Positions 1-7,229 of a DNA stretch of 16,379 nucleotides are shown here, one piece after another; the first letter of the stretch is position 1; each line of letters starts with the position of its first letter. Under the pieces are notes generated by a model that saw nothing but the letters and a program-made list of their open reading frames with translations, did not search any database and was not told the origin of the DNA. Position numbers and translations under genes: made by a program. The stretch is from positions 1-16,379 of the forward strand of contig DATEMY010000284.1 of NCBI GenBank assembly GCA_035275345.1, in the 5' to 3' direction. This DNA is from JAJVID01 sp035275345. Its GTDB lineage: Bacteria; Acidobacteriota; Blastocatellia; RBC074.

Positions 1-119
1 TGAAAAGTGACCGGATTGTTCGATTTGCCGAGGACCGCGAAGGCGCGCTTGATGCGCTTGATGATTTTGTCTTTCGCCGCCGAAGTTTCAATCGGTGGCT
101 GCCACATGGGTGGTCTCAT
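1..119 (-). CDS. Partial N-terminus of an IS1182-like transposase (runs off left edge)
   Basis: The minus strand has an open frame from an ATG at 119 to the window edge, 39 codons without a stop. A perfect AGGAGG (130-135) lies 10 nt upstream, so the start is well supported. The first residues, MRPPMWQPPIETSAAKDKI, resemble from memory the N-termini of IS1182-family transposases (MWxPPIExS followed by an IxRIKRA helix). The next residues (AVLGKSNNPVTF) do not match the usual continuation as I remember it, so the gene may be divergent, chimeric or truncated just beyond the edge. A second in-frame ATG lies at 107. It sits 77 nt downstream of the osmC-like stop on the same strand. The assignment rests on about 25 residues only. 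Confidence 0.45.
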   Translation of the reverse strand, partial: MRPPMWQPPIETSAAKDKIIKRIKRAFAVLGKSNNPVTF

Positions 120-175
120 AATCAGATCGCCTCCTGATGCAGATATTGTTGATCCTGATTATGTTACCACCCATG
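105..175 (-). promoter_or_regulatory. Long inverted repeat enclosing the ribosome binding site and start of the leftward gene
   Basis: Positions 105-114 pair perfectly with 166-175 (10 bp, CATGGGTGGT) and 117-125 pair with 155-163 (9 bp, CATAATCAG). Only a 2-nt internal mismatch separates the two helices. In leftward RNA the AGGAGG (130-135) falls in the 29-nt loop, while both candidate AUGs (119 and 107) are inside the stem. An RNA reading in from the osmC-like gene would form this hairpin and could hide the start codon. Several insertion sequences use this arrangement to block transposase translation from read-through transcripts; that role here is inferred. Confidence 0.6.
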
Positions 176-196
176 AATAAATACTTGACCGGCGCT

Positions 197-757
197 CTAG
201 TCCATAGCCAGTTGAACATTAACCGGCACGCCATTGGTGACGATGTCAAAGACCGGTGAACGCTTCTGCGCCAACTCGCACAACTCCTTCAGTTTCTCCT
301 CCGGCGCGTCGGCTTGGATCTTGAACGTGACACGAATATTTTCATACCCATTTCTCACGTCTTCTTTCATTCCCAAGAATCCGCGCAGGTCGAGATCGCC
401 TTCGAACCTCGATTCCACCGAGTCGATCTTGATGCCTTGCGCGGCGGCGTGATAGACGAGGCTGGTCGTCAGACAGCCAGCCAGCGCGTGCAACACGAAT
501 TCGACGGGATTGGCGCCGTTGTCCTGCCCCAGCAACACCTCCGGTTCGTCGTTATCGAATACGAAGGTCTGCTTGCGAGTCGCGTACTCCTGGCCGGCGC
601 CGTAAAAATCCTTGATGCTTGTACGGTTTTGTCCGCCATTGATCCACTGATTTTTCGCGCGGAATTTGAATTTCGCCAACCCTGGGTTCTCCTTGATCGC
701 GTTGATCGTCGAGAATAACTGGTCAACATTCACTCCATTTACATTTCCGTTTCCCAT
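197..757 (-). CDS. OsmC family protein (Ohr/OsmC-like thiol protein, no canonical resolving Cys)
   Basis: This 186-residue protein has the OsmC fold signature. An early strand region (FVFDNDEP) is followed by the central helix NPVEFVLHALAGCLTTSL with the conserved peroxidatic-type Cys95, then a beta-rich segment and the closing motif AQKRSPVFDIVTNGVPVNV. OsmC/Ohr proteins reduce organic hydroperoxides in the cytoplasm using two cysteines. Here the second position, usually Cys-Pro, is Ser167-Pro168; Cys160 lies nearby. It therefore fits the broad OsmC-like subgroup better than true Ohr. The start is the ATG at 757, which has a strong GAAGGAGGG 6-10 nt upstream; an upstream frame extension to 820 has no such site. 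It lies 88 nt downstream of the ferritin-like gene on the same strand. Confidence 0.9.
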   Translation of the reverse strand: MGNGNVNGVNVDQLFSTINAIKENPGLAKFKFRAKNQWINGGQNRTSIKDFYGAGQEYATRKQTFVFDNDEPEVLLGQDNGANPVEFVLHALAGCLTTSLVYHAAAQGIKIDSVESRFEGDLDLRGFLGMKEDVRNGYENIRVTFKIQADAPEEKLKELCELAQKRSPVFDIVTNGVPVNVQLAMD

Positions 758-774
758 ACTTTTCCCTCCTTCAA

Positions 775-804
775 TTTTATACCTGCTGATTTTATGCCTG
801 CTGA
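775..804 (-). repeat. Tandem 15-bp direct repeat upstream of the osmC-like gene
   Basis: Positions 775-789 and 790-804 are two adjacent 15-bp units (TTTTATRCCTGCTGA on the plus strand) that differ at one base. On the minus strand each unit contains TAAAA after CAGG, giving two promoter-like sequences (TATAAAAT and CATAAAAT) 15 bp apart just upstream of the GGAGGG of the osmC-like gene. It may be a duplicated -10 region, a pair of operator half-sites or a replication-slippage duplication. Confidence 0.6.
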
Positions 805-845
805 TTCCCTTCCATCTCACAAGTCACGAACATGCCTATCTCAGG

Positions 846-1378
846 TCAGCAAAAAGCCGGCGCAATTTGCTCGACGCGCTTTCTCATCTCTGGTCGAAGG
901 TTTTCGAGCGTCGCCAGGAAATTCGGATGGGTCATGCCCGTGCCCAGATACGTCCACCGGTTCGCCTGATGCTGAACTTGCATGAACTCGTCGCGCTCGC
1001 CATCTGTCAGCTTGCGACCTGAAGCGCGCATGAAACTTTCCATATCAAACTGGGTCTGCATACGCAGCCCGCCGTCGAGGAAGCCGCCGATCTCGATGTA
1101 CTCATCGACTGCGCTTTCGATCTCCCTGGGGCCGCGCCCCTCGGCCAACGCCTCGACCATCAACGTATCAAGCTTAGCGTGCTGAGCCTCCTCCATCCAG
1201 TGGTGTCTGAGCAGGCTCTTGAACTGCGGATCCAGGCTCTGAGCGCCTTGGACGCTCTCCAGGTAATGGCGCTGCGTCATCCATTCGATATGCAGGATCG
1301 TCAAAGCCCTCGATATGTATACTTGCGGTCCTTCGTCGGCTCCGATTTCCAAGCGTCTGTCTCCCAAATGTTATCCAT
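846..1378 (-). CDS. Ferritin-like (putative diiron) protein with apparent frameshift near its start
   Basis: The main frame (846 to about 1312) encodes a helical protein with HIEWMTQRHYLE, then HHWMEEAQHAKLD (an ExxH pair typical of ferritin-like diiron helices), and later a DEFMQVQHQ helix that may give the second ligand set. The function is unknown; a role in iron or redox chemistry is inferred from the fold and from the OsmC-like neighbour. The main frame has only a TTG (1367) with no ribosome site near its upstream end. The ATG at 1378 has an excellent GGAGGAG 6 nt upstream, but lies in another frame: it reads MDNIWETDAWKSEPTK and on to TYRGL, then TGA at 1303. Adding one base around 1305-1312 would join TYR to ALTILHIEW. 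So either the gene is frameshifted, the sequence has an indel, or frameshifting is programmed. Confidence 0.7.
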
Positions 1379-1391
1379 AATTTTCTCCTCC
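1379..1391 (-). promoter_or_regulatory. Strong ribosome binding site for the ferritin-like gene
   Basis: On the minus strand GGAGGAG (1385-1391) is followed by six bases and an ATG at 1378. It is one of the best ribosome sites in the window. It decides that translation begins at 1378, in a frame that closes after 25 codons, which is the main evidence for the frameshift in this gene. Confidence 0.75.
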
Positions 1392-1584
1392 GAAGCAGTG
1401 TTTTTCCGTCCTCACTTTGCTTATGCGTATTTCAGGATCGAAAGCGGCAAGTCCGGAAAGAAATTTTTCGATTTTTATCCCGAGCGCGGCAAGTTGCGGA
1501 ATTTAAAAGGTTTCATCAACACGGCGTTGCTGGTGAGGCCCATGAAATTATGGTAACTTGCCAGCGTTAGCTAAGAAGGGGGCG

Positions 1585-2169
1585 ATGATCGCGCAATCAC
1601 CTGAAGAAGTTACCGAACTGCTGCTCGCCTGGAATGGAGGCGATGACGCCGCGCTGGACAAGCTCATGCCGCTGGTCTACGACGAGTTGCGCAAGGCGGC
1701 GAAACGTTACTTGAGGCGCGAACCTGCGGGACACACGCTGCAAACGGCCGCGCTGGTCAACGAGGTTTACTTGCGCCTGATTGACGCCAAGAACGTCCGA
1801 TGGCAGGACCGCGCGCATTTCTTCGCTATTTCGGCGCGACTGATGCGCCGCGTGCTGGTGGAATTCGCGCGCCGCCGGCAGCAGTTCAAACGCGGTGGTG
1901 AGTCCCATCAGGTTTCCATTGAGGAAGCCCTGGAGTTCGGTCAAGATCAGGGCGCGGATGTGGTGGCGCTCGATGACGCTCTGACGGCGTTGGCCAAGCT
2001 CAATTTGCGGCAGAGCCGGGTGGTCGAGTTGCGATTCTTCGGCGGACTGACCGAGGATGAGATCGCCGAAGCTTTAAAGGTTTCGCCGCGGACAGTGCGC
2101 AATGACTGGCGGTTGGCGCGCGCCTGGCTTTATCGAGAGTTGAACAAGAGGAAGGATAATGACTCCTGA
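1585..2169 (+). CDS. ECF-type RNA polymerase sigma factor (kinase-linked, ECF43-like)
   Basis: This 194-residue sigma-70 family protein has only regions 2 and 4. Region 2 spans about residues 8-98 (LVYDELRKAAKRYLRRE, LVNEVYLRLID, FFAISARLMRRVLVEFAR). Region 4 spans about 128-190, with LRQSRVVELRFFGGLTEDEIAE and the helix-turn-helix VSPRTVRNDWRLARAWL. It belongs to the acidobacterial/planctomycetal ECF type (TIGR02999-like), which often pairs with Ser/Thr kinases and lacks an anti-sigma gene. In region 2.2 the usual acidic DAED-type motif is replaced by HTLQTAALVNEVY, leaving Thr51 and Thr54 at or near the positions acidic residues normally occupy. The start is the ATG at 1585 after AAGGGGG; a TTG at 1558 in the same frame is less likely. 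Its 3' end overlaps the kinase gene by 11 nt, which implies translational coupling. It is divergent from the ferritin-like gene; the 206-bp gap must hold both promoters. Confidence 0.92.
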   Translation: MIAQSPEEVTELLLAWNGGDDAALDKLMPLVYDELRKAAKRYLRREPAGHTLQTAALVNEVYLRLIDAKNVRWQDRAHFFAISARLMRRVLVEFARRRQQFKRGGESHQVSIEEALEFGQDQGADVVALDDALTALAKLNLRQSRVVELRFFGGLTEDEIAEALKVSPRTVRNDWRLARAWLYRELNKRKDNDS

Positions 2170-5100
2170 ACGGTGGGAGAAAATCGGACGGCTTTGCGCG
2201 GCGGCGCTTGAAATGGCGCCGGGCGCCCGCCCCACCTTTCTCGAACAGACTTGCGCGGGAGATGAGGAGTTGCGCCGCGAAGTCGAGTCTTTGATCGCCG
2301 CCGATGCGAGGGCGGGGGATTTCATCGCCGCCCCTGTGATTGGGAATGTTGTTGAGTTAATGACAGAAGAGCGCATTCCCTCGCTTACGGGCAGAATGCT
2401 CGGTGAATACGAGATTCTGGCTTTCCTGGGCAAGGGCGGGATGGGCGAGGTCTATCTGGCCCGCGACCCCAGCCTCGAGCGCAAGGTCGCGCTCAAACTG
2501 TTGCTCGACGACTTTACCCGCAACGAAGCCCGCGTGCGACGCTTCATCCAGGAGGCTAAAGCCGTCTCGGCCCTCAATCATCCTAACATCATCACCATTC
2601 ACGAAATCGGAGAAGCGGACGGGCGGCGTTACATCTCGACCGAGTTTATTGACGGGCAGACGCTGCGTCGTTATCTGGTCACGGCGCCGATCAATTTGTT
2701 TGTCGCCCTCGACTCCGTCATCCAAATCGCCAGCGCGCTCGACGCCGCCCACGACGCCGGCATCGTGCATCGTGACATCAAGCCCGAAAACATCATGGTG
2801 CGGCCGGACGGGCTGGTGAAAGTTCTGGACTTCGGCCTGGCTAAATTGATCGAGCAGCGTACGGACGTGTCAATCTTCGACACCCAGGCGTCGTCAGCCG
2901 GGTTCAAAACCGATCCTGGAATGGTCTTGGGCACGGTGGCTTATATGTCGCCCGAGCAGGTGCGCGGCGAGGAAGTGGACGCGCGGAGCGACATCTTCAG
3001 TCTGGGAGTCGTCTGCTATGAGATGATCGCCGGACGCAGACCCTTCACCGGCGAGACCAGCAGTCACGTGATCGTCTCGATTCTGGATAAGAAGCCTGAG
3101 CCGCTCTCGCATTATTCGCCTGAGGCCACAGACGAAATTCAACGGATCGTTGACAAAGCCTTGCGCAAAAACCGAGAGGAACGTTACCAGAGCGCTAAAG
3201 CCCTGCTTGCCGATCTCAAAGCCTTGAAGCAAAGATTGCAGAAAGGGGCCGAACCGGACGCGGACCAGTCCAAGCAGCGTGAAAGCGCCTTGCCCGCCGG
3301 ATACCGACAACCGGCATGGCAATCGGCGGACACTATCGGCGACAGCGGCGGTATGAGAACCGCCATGCGTCTGATGCGCAAGGCCGAGCGACTGCTTCAT
3401 CATCTCATCCTGTATAAGCGCGTCGCGGTGGTCGCGCTCGCCGCTTTGACCCTCACCGCTTTCGCGGCGCTGTTCTATTTCGGCCGTTCGACCGCTTTGA
3501 CCGAGAAGGACACGGTGTTGCTGGCCGATTTCGTCAACCAGACCGGAGACGAAGTATTTGACAACACGCTCAAACAGGCGCTAGCCGTGCAATTAGAGCA
3601 GTCGCCATTCCTGAGTTTCTTCCCCGAAGAACGCATCCGCGAGACATTGCGCTATATGGGCCGTCAGCCGGACGAGCGGGTGACGAAAGAACTGGCGCTG
3701 GAGATTTGCCAGCGGCAGGGGGTCAAGGCGCTGCTGGCCGGATCGATCGCGCGCTTCGACCGCCGATATTCCATCATCCTCGAAGCGATCAACAGCCAGA
3801 CCGGCGCGACGATTGCCAGCGCCCTTGCCGAAGCCGATGGGAAAGATCAGACATTGCGCGCGCTGGGCGCCGCCGCCACACAGTTGCGCGAGAGACTGGG
3901 CGAGAGTTTAAATTCGATCCAGAAATTCGACGCCCCGATCGAACAGGCCACAACTCCATCGCTGGAGGCGTTGAAATCCTGGTCGCGTGGAGTCGAGATT
4001 GCGCGGAAGGGGAGAGGGTTCGAAGCGATCCCGTTTTACAAACACGCGAAAGAATTGGACCCGAACTTCGCCAAGGCTGACGTCTCGCTCTCGGTGGCGT
4101 ACATCAACCTGGGGCAATTCGATCTTTCGGCTGAGCACGCGGCCAGGGCTTTCGAATTGCGGGATCGAGTGACCGAACGGGAAAGATTTGACATCACCGG
4201 CAATTACTACGCCATCGCTTTGGGAAACCTGCTCAAGGCGATCGAGACAGCGAGTTTGTGGAAACAGACTTATCCGCGCGATCTCGTCCCGCCGAGCCGC
4301 CTGGCTTCACTCTACCGCCTGATCGGACAGTTCGACAACGCGCTGGCCGCCGCGCGCGAAGCCAATCAGCTCAATTCAAAAGCTTATGTTCCATACGTAG
4401 TCATGGGCGCCACGCTCACGCAACTCAACCGGTTTGACGAAGCGCGGGCGATCATCGAGCAGGGGCTTCAGCAAGAGCTCGGCACGGCGACCTCTCACCG
4501 TGATCTTTACCTGATCGCCTCGATCAAAGGCGACAACGCCCTTATGAAACAGCAGATCGAGTGGGCGACCGGCAAGCCCGACGAGTACTGGGCGTTTCAT
4601 TGGCAAGCCCAATCGGAGTCGTTCGCCGGGCGCCTGAAACAATCCCGGGATTTTTATAGCCTGGCTATCGAACTTGCCATTCAGCGCCAACCTGAACGAG
4701 CCGCCTGGTTCAACGAAGAGGCCTCGCTGAGAGAGGCGGCCTGCGGCAGGTGTCCGCGTTTTAAAACCCTGATGCTTTTCGGCTCGATGAGTTCGCGAAT
4801 CACGTTACAGTCACACATCCCGGTCGCCGCGAGCAGGGCGCTGTCGCAGGCGCTGTGCGGCGAAATCAGGGGCGCCGAGGAGCTGGCCGACGAAGCGCGC
4901 AAGAACAATCCGCAATCCACCCTGGCCAACATGATCTGGCTGCCTGTGATTCGCGCGGCTATCGAAATCCAACGCGGAGCGCCAGATCAAGCCATCCAGT
5001 CATTGCAACTGGCGAACTCTTACGAACAGGCGGCTCTCTTCTGGCCGGCCTACCTTCGCGGCCAGGCGCATCTGCGCCGGAAGTCGGGAGCGGAAGCGAT

Positions 5101-5326
5101 GGTTGAATTCCAGAAAATAATTGATCATCGCGGCTGGGACCCTGCTTCGCCGCTCTGGCCGTTGGCGCACCTCGGACTGGCGCGCGCCGCCGCGCTGACT
5201 GGCGACACGGCCAGGAGCCGTCAGGCTTATCAGACTTTCCTCGCTCTGTGGAAAGACGCGGATCCTGATCTGCCGGTCCTGATCGAAGCCAAGCAGGAAT
5301 ACGATAAGCTTAAAATCGAATCTTGA
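2159..5326 (+). CDS. Transmembrane Ser/Thr protein kinase with TPR-like extracytoplasmic region
   Basis: The protein has 1055 residues. Residues 1-80 are a helical leader common in acidobacterial kinases (MTPERW, EELRREVESLIAAD). The kinase domain spans about 84-360, with the glycine loop GKGGMG (91-96), Lys113, HRDIKPEN (Asp206), DFG (Asp224) and SPEQ (Glu266), so all catalytic residues are present. One transmembrane helix follows at about 421-443. An extracytoplasmic part then begins with LLADFVNQTGDEVFDNTLKQ, a domain usual in this kinase type, and continues into tetratricopeptide-like helical repeats (about 590-1050). It probably senses an envelope or peptide signal and phosphorylates cytoplasmic targets; the overlapping sigma factor is the obvious candidate substrate. 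The start ATG follows GAGGAAGG within the sigma gene. Residues about 860-890 fit the repeat pattern poorly. Confidence 0.93.
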   Translation: MTPERWEKIGRLCAAALEMAPGARPTFLEQTCAGDEELRREVESLIAADARAGDFIAAPVIGNVVELMTEERIPSLTGRMLGEYEILAFLGKGGMGEVYLARDPSLERKVALKLLLDDFTRNEARVRRFIQEAKAVSALNHPNIITIHEIGEADGRRYISTEFIDGQTLRRYLVTAPINLFVALDSVIQIASALDAAHDAGIVHRDIKPENIMVRPDGLVKVLDFGLAKLIEQRTDVSIFDTQASSAGFKTDPGMVLGTVAYMSPEQVRGEEVDARSDIFSLGVVCYEMIAGRRPFTGETSSHVIVSILDKKPEPLSHYSPEATDEIQRIVDKALRKNREERYQSAKALLADLKALKQRLQKGAEPDADQSKQRESALPAGYRQPAWQSADTIGDSGGMRTAMRLMRKAERLLHHLILYKRVAVVALAALTLTAFAALFYFGRSTALTEKDTVLLADFVNQTGDEVFDNTLKQALAVQLEQSPFLSFFPEERIRETLRYMGRQPDERVTKELALEICQRQGVKALLAGSIARFDRRYSIILEAINSQTGATIASALAEADGKDQTLRALGAAATQLRERLGESLNSIQKFDAPIEQATTPSLEALKSWSRGVEIARKGRGFEAIPFYKHAKELDPNFAKADVSLSVAYINLGQFDLSAEHAARAFELRDRVTERERFDITGNYYAIALGNLLKAIETASLWKQTYPRDLVPPSRLASLYRLIGQFDNALAAAREANQLNSKAYVPYVVMGATLTQLNRFDEARAIIEQGLQQELGTATSHRDLYLIASIKGDNALMKQQIEWATGKPDEYWAFHWQAQSESFAGRLKQSRDFYSLAIELAIQRQPERAAWFNEEASLREAACGRCPRFKTLMLFGSMSSRITLQSHIPVAASRALSQALCGEIRGAEELADEARKNNPQSTLANMIWLPVIRAAIEIQRGAPDQAIQSLQLANSYEQAALFWPAYLRGQAHLRRKSGAEAMVEFQKIIDHRGWDPASPLWPLAHLGLARAAALTGDTARSRQAYQTFLALWKDADPDLPVLIEAKQEYDKLKIES

Positions 5327-5329
5327 TCC

Positions 5330-6091
5330 ATGATCATTCATCTCCCTCCATTCACCATCCATCATTTCTCCTCACTCGGTTCAACAAACGATCTTTTGAA
5401 AGAGATGGTCGCAGCGCCGGAATTCACTTGCGTCGTCGCCGACGAGCAGACTGCGGGCCGGGGACGCCGCGCGCGGACATGGCATTCGTCGCCGGGCGAC
5501 GGTTTGTATCTTTCGATCCTGCTTCATCCACAAACCGATTCCTCTTCAAAGATTCCCCTGATCAGCCTGTTGGCCGCCGTCGCCGTCGCCGAAACTCTGA
5601 TTGATCGCGGCGTCGAAGGCGTCGACATCAAATGGCCCAACGATGTGCTGGTCAATGACCGTAAGCTCTGCGGCATTCTCGCCGAAGCCATGAGCGACGG
5701 TTCAGAATCCCTGCGGCTCGTCCTCGGAATCGGAGTCAATCTGAATCACCAATCCTTTCCGCCCGGGCTGAGTGAAACGGCCACATCGCTCGCGATCGTA
5801 ACCGGAGAGAGAGTCGTCGTCGAAGAGTTTCGCGATCAACTGCTCGGAAAGATCGCGCAGTGGTATGAACATTGGCGCCGCGACGAGTCCACCTTGATCG
5901 TCGATCGCTGGCGGCGGCTTTCGACCTATGCGCACAGCCAACGTGTGATCGTCACGCTCGACGACGAAAAGATCATTGGGGTGACCGACGGGTTGACCGA
6001 AGCAGGGGCGCTGCGATTGATTGTCGACGGCGGCGAAGTAAAAACAATTCTGGCCGGCGAAGTGACTAAACTGCGCAAAAGCGCCGAGTGA
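5330..6091 (+). CDS. birA: Biotin-[acetyl-CoA-carboxylase] ligase, monofunctional (no DNA-binding domain)
   Basis: The 253-residue protein is a class I biotin-protein ligase. It activates biotin with ATP and attaches it to the lysine of biotin carboxyl carrier proteins in the cytoplasm. The evidence is the N-terminal STND (18-21), the biotinyl-AMP loop AGRGRR (42-47), KWPNDV (101-106), KLCGILAE (112-119) and GIGVNL, followed by a C-terminal SH3-like domain ending DGGEVKTILAGEV. The N-terminal winged helix of E. coli BirA is absent, so it should not repress biotin genes. The ATG is 3 nt after the kinase stop with no clear ribosome site, so translation probably depends on the upstream gene. No biotin synthesis or pantothenate kinase (coaX) gene lies beside it. 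Confidence 0.93.
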   Translation: MIIHLPPFTIHHFSSLGSTNDLLKEMVAAPEFTCVVADEQTAGRGRRARTWHSSPGDGLYLSILLHPQTDSSSKIPLISLLAAVAVAETLIDRGVEGVDIKWPNDVLVNDRKLCGILAEAMSDGSESLRLVLGIGVNLNHQSFPPGLSETATSLAIVTGERVVVEEFRDQLLGKIAQWYEHWRRDESTLIVDRWRRLSTYAHSQRVIVTLDDEKIIGVTDGLTEAGALRLIVDGGEVKTILAGEVTKLRKSAE

Positions 6092-6095
6092 TCTC

Positions 6096-6129
6096 TCCTG
6101 AAAAGTCGAACCTGCCGCAGATTTCAGGA
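6096..6129 (+). terminator. Small hairpin just after birA
   Basis: TCCTGAAA (6096-6103) pairs with TTTCAGGA (6122-6129), an 8-bp stem with an 18-nt loop, 4 nt after the birA stop. No T-run follows. It directly abuts the much larger inverted repeat at 6131, so the two may act together as a 3' end. Confidence 0.3.
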
Positions 6130-6130
6130 A

Positions 6131-6254
<124 letters not shown>

Positions 6255-6362
6255 CGTCAAAATTTTCTTTTTCATCACTCAATCACTCACTCGCAAGTTG
6301 TACAGAGATGATGTGAGAGTTAAGATGTGATTGCCGACTTCCCCGCGTATGAAAACACACGA

Positions 6363-7127
6363 ATGATCAAGATTGAGTTGAGAGAGTGTGACGTCTTGGC
6401 GCCTTCGGCGATGAACTACTTCAACTATTTCACCGAGATCGAAGAAGAGTTTGTTAAGCGGCGCGGCTCCCACCTGCTGGTCTCGCCGCTCGACTGGACG
6501 CTGATCGAAACCTGGAAGCAGCGCGGCATCCCTTTGCATATCGTGTTGCGCGGCATCAACTCCTCGTTCGATGGATACGATCAGCGCCTGAGCCGTGGAC
6601 GCAAAGTCAATTCTTTGTTCTTTTGCCAGCAGGAAGTCGAAGCGCTGTTCCAGGAATACGTCGAATCGCGCGTGGGCGCCGTTCATGGCGCCGGAAACAG
6701 CGCGCCGCAAAACGGCGATGTCGATTCGCAATTCACTCCGGCCGCGGTCATGGAGTTTTTGAAGGGGCAATGCGAAGCGTTGCTGGGCCTGGAGGCGAAA
6801 CACAACGTCCCGACTCTCAAAGAGACTTTCACCCGCACGTCGCAACGCCTGTCGCACATCATCGAAGACCTGGAGCTGACCGGCGTCATCTCGCCCGAAC
6901 TGCTCGAAATGGATTTGATGATGATCGAAGAGGTAATACTTGACGGGTTGAGGGAATACGCGGGCGAAGAAAATCTCAAGCAGTTGCGAAAAGAAGCTAA
7001 CGACAGGCTGCGCCGTTACAAACAGAGCATGGAGCCCGAAGTTTACGAACAGACGATCAGCAACTTCGTCGCGCAGCGGTTGCGCGAAATCCACCAGGTT
7101 CCAAGATTGAGTCTGTTCTATCTCTGA
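6363..7127 (+). CDS. Conserved-looking hypothetical protein, family not identified
   Basis: I do not recognise a named family with confidence. The protein is soluble, with no signal peptide or membrane segment. An N-terminal block (FNYFTEIEEEFVKRRG, SPLDWTLIETWKQRGIPLHI, VLRGIN) reads as compact helices and resembles, loosely, winged-helix or DnaD-type replication modules. A linker with low complexity follows, then a charged helical C-terminal half (LKETFTRTSQRLSHIIEDLE, EENLKQLRKEANDRLRR), ending RLSLFYL. I recall similar proteins in other Acidobacteriota beginning near MNYFNYF. The start is uncertain: GTG at 6327 (weak GAGAG 7 nt upstream), ATG at 6363 (used here) or ATG at 6411. Good codon structure and a frame spanning the whole gap between birA and the methyltransferase support a real gene; the long antisense frame is its mirror. 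Confidence 0.8.
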   Translation: MIKIELRECDVLAPSAMNYFNYFTEIEEEFVKRRGSHLLVSPLDWTLIETWKQRGIPLHIVLRGINSSFDGYDQRLSRGRKVNSLFFCQQEVEALFQEYVESRVGAVHGAGNSAPQNGDVDSQFTPAAVMEFLKGQCEALLGLEAKHNVPTLKETFTRTSQRLSHIIEDLELTGVISPELLEMDLMMIEEVILDGLREYAGEENLKQLRKEANDRLRRYKQSMEPEVYEQTISNFVAQRLREIHQVPRLSLFYL

Positions 7128-7130
7128 AAT

Positions 7131-7213
7131 GGGGAGTGGGGAATAGGGAATGGGGAATAGGGGAAGGAAGATGATGTTTTTCTTCCACTCCCCACTCCCC
7201 ATTCCCCACTCCC
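7131..7213. repeat. G-rich heptad repeat forming a hairpin (GGGGAAT/GGGGAGT)
   Basis: Positions 7131-7166 are built from units of about 7 bp (GGGGAGT, GGGGAAT, AGGGAAT). Positions 7181-7213 are the C-rich complement (CACTCCCC, CATTCCCC). The arms pair imperfectly around a 10-bp centre (7171-7180). The element starts 3 nt after the stop of the hypothetical gene and ends just before the ribosome site of the methyltransferase gene. It resembles the short tandem heptanucleotide repeats described in cyanobacteria. Such a hairpin may end transcription or uncouple the two genes. Confidence 0.8.
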
Positions 7214-7229
7214 AAAGGGTTTGATAACT

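Noticed and set aside
1527..1554. TTGCTG and TATGGT as a promoter for the sigma factor gene
   Set aside because: Spacing is 16 bp but both boxes match the consensus poorly, so I do not list it as a feature.
6279..7202. 307-codon open frame on the minus strand
   Set aside because: It mirrors the plus-strand hypothetical gene. Its ends read through the G-rich repeat hairpin and the region outside the gene, and its composition (runs of Q, F, R, D) is typical of an antisense shadow.
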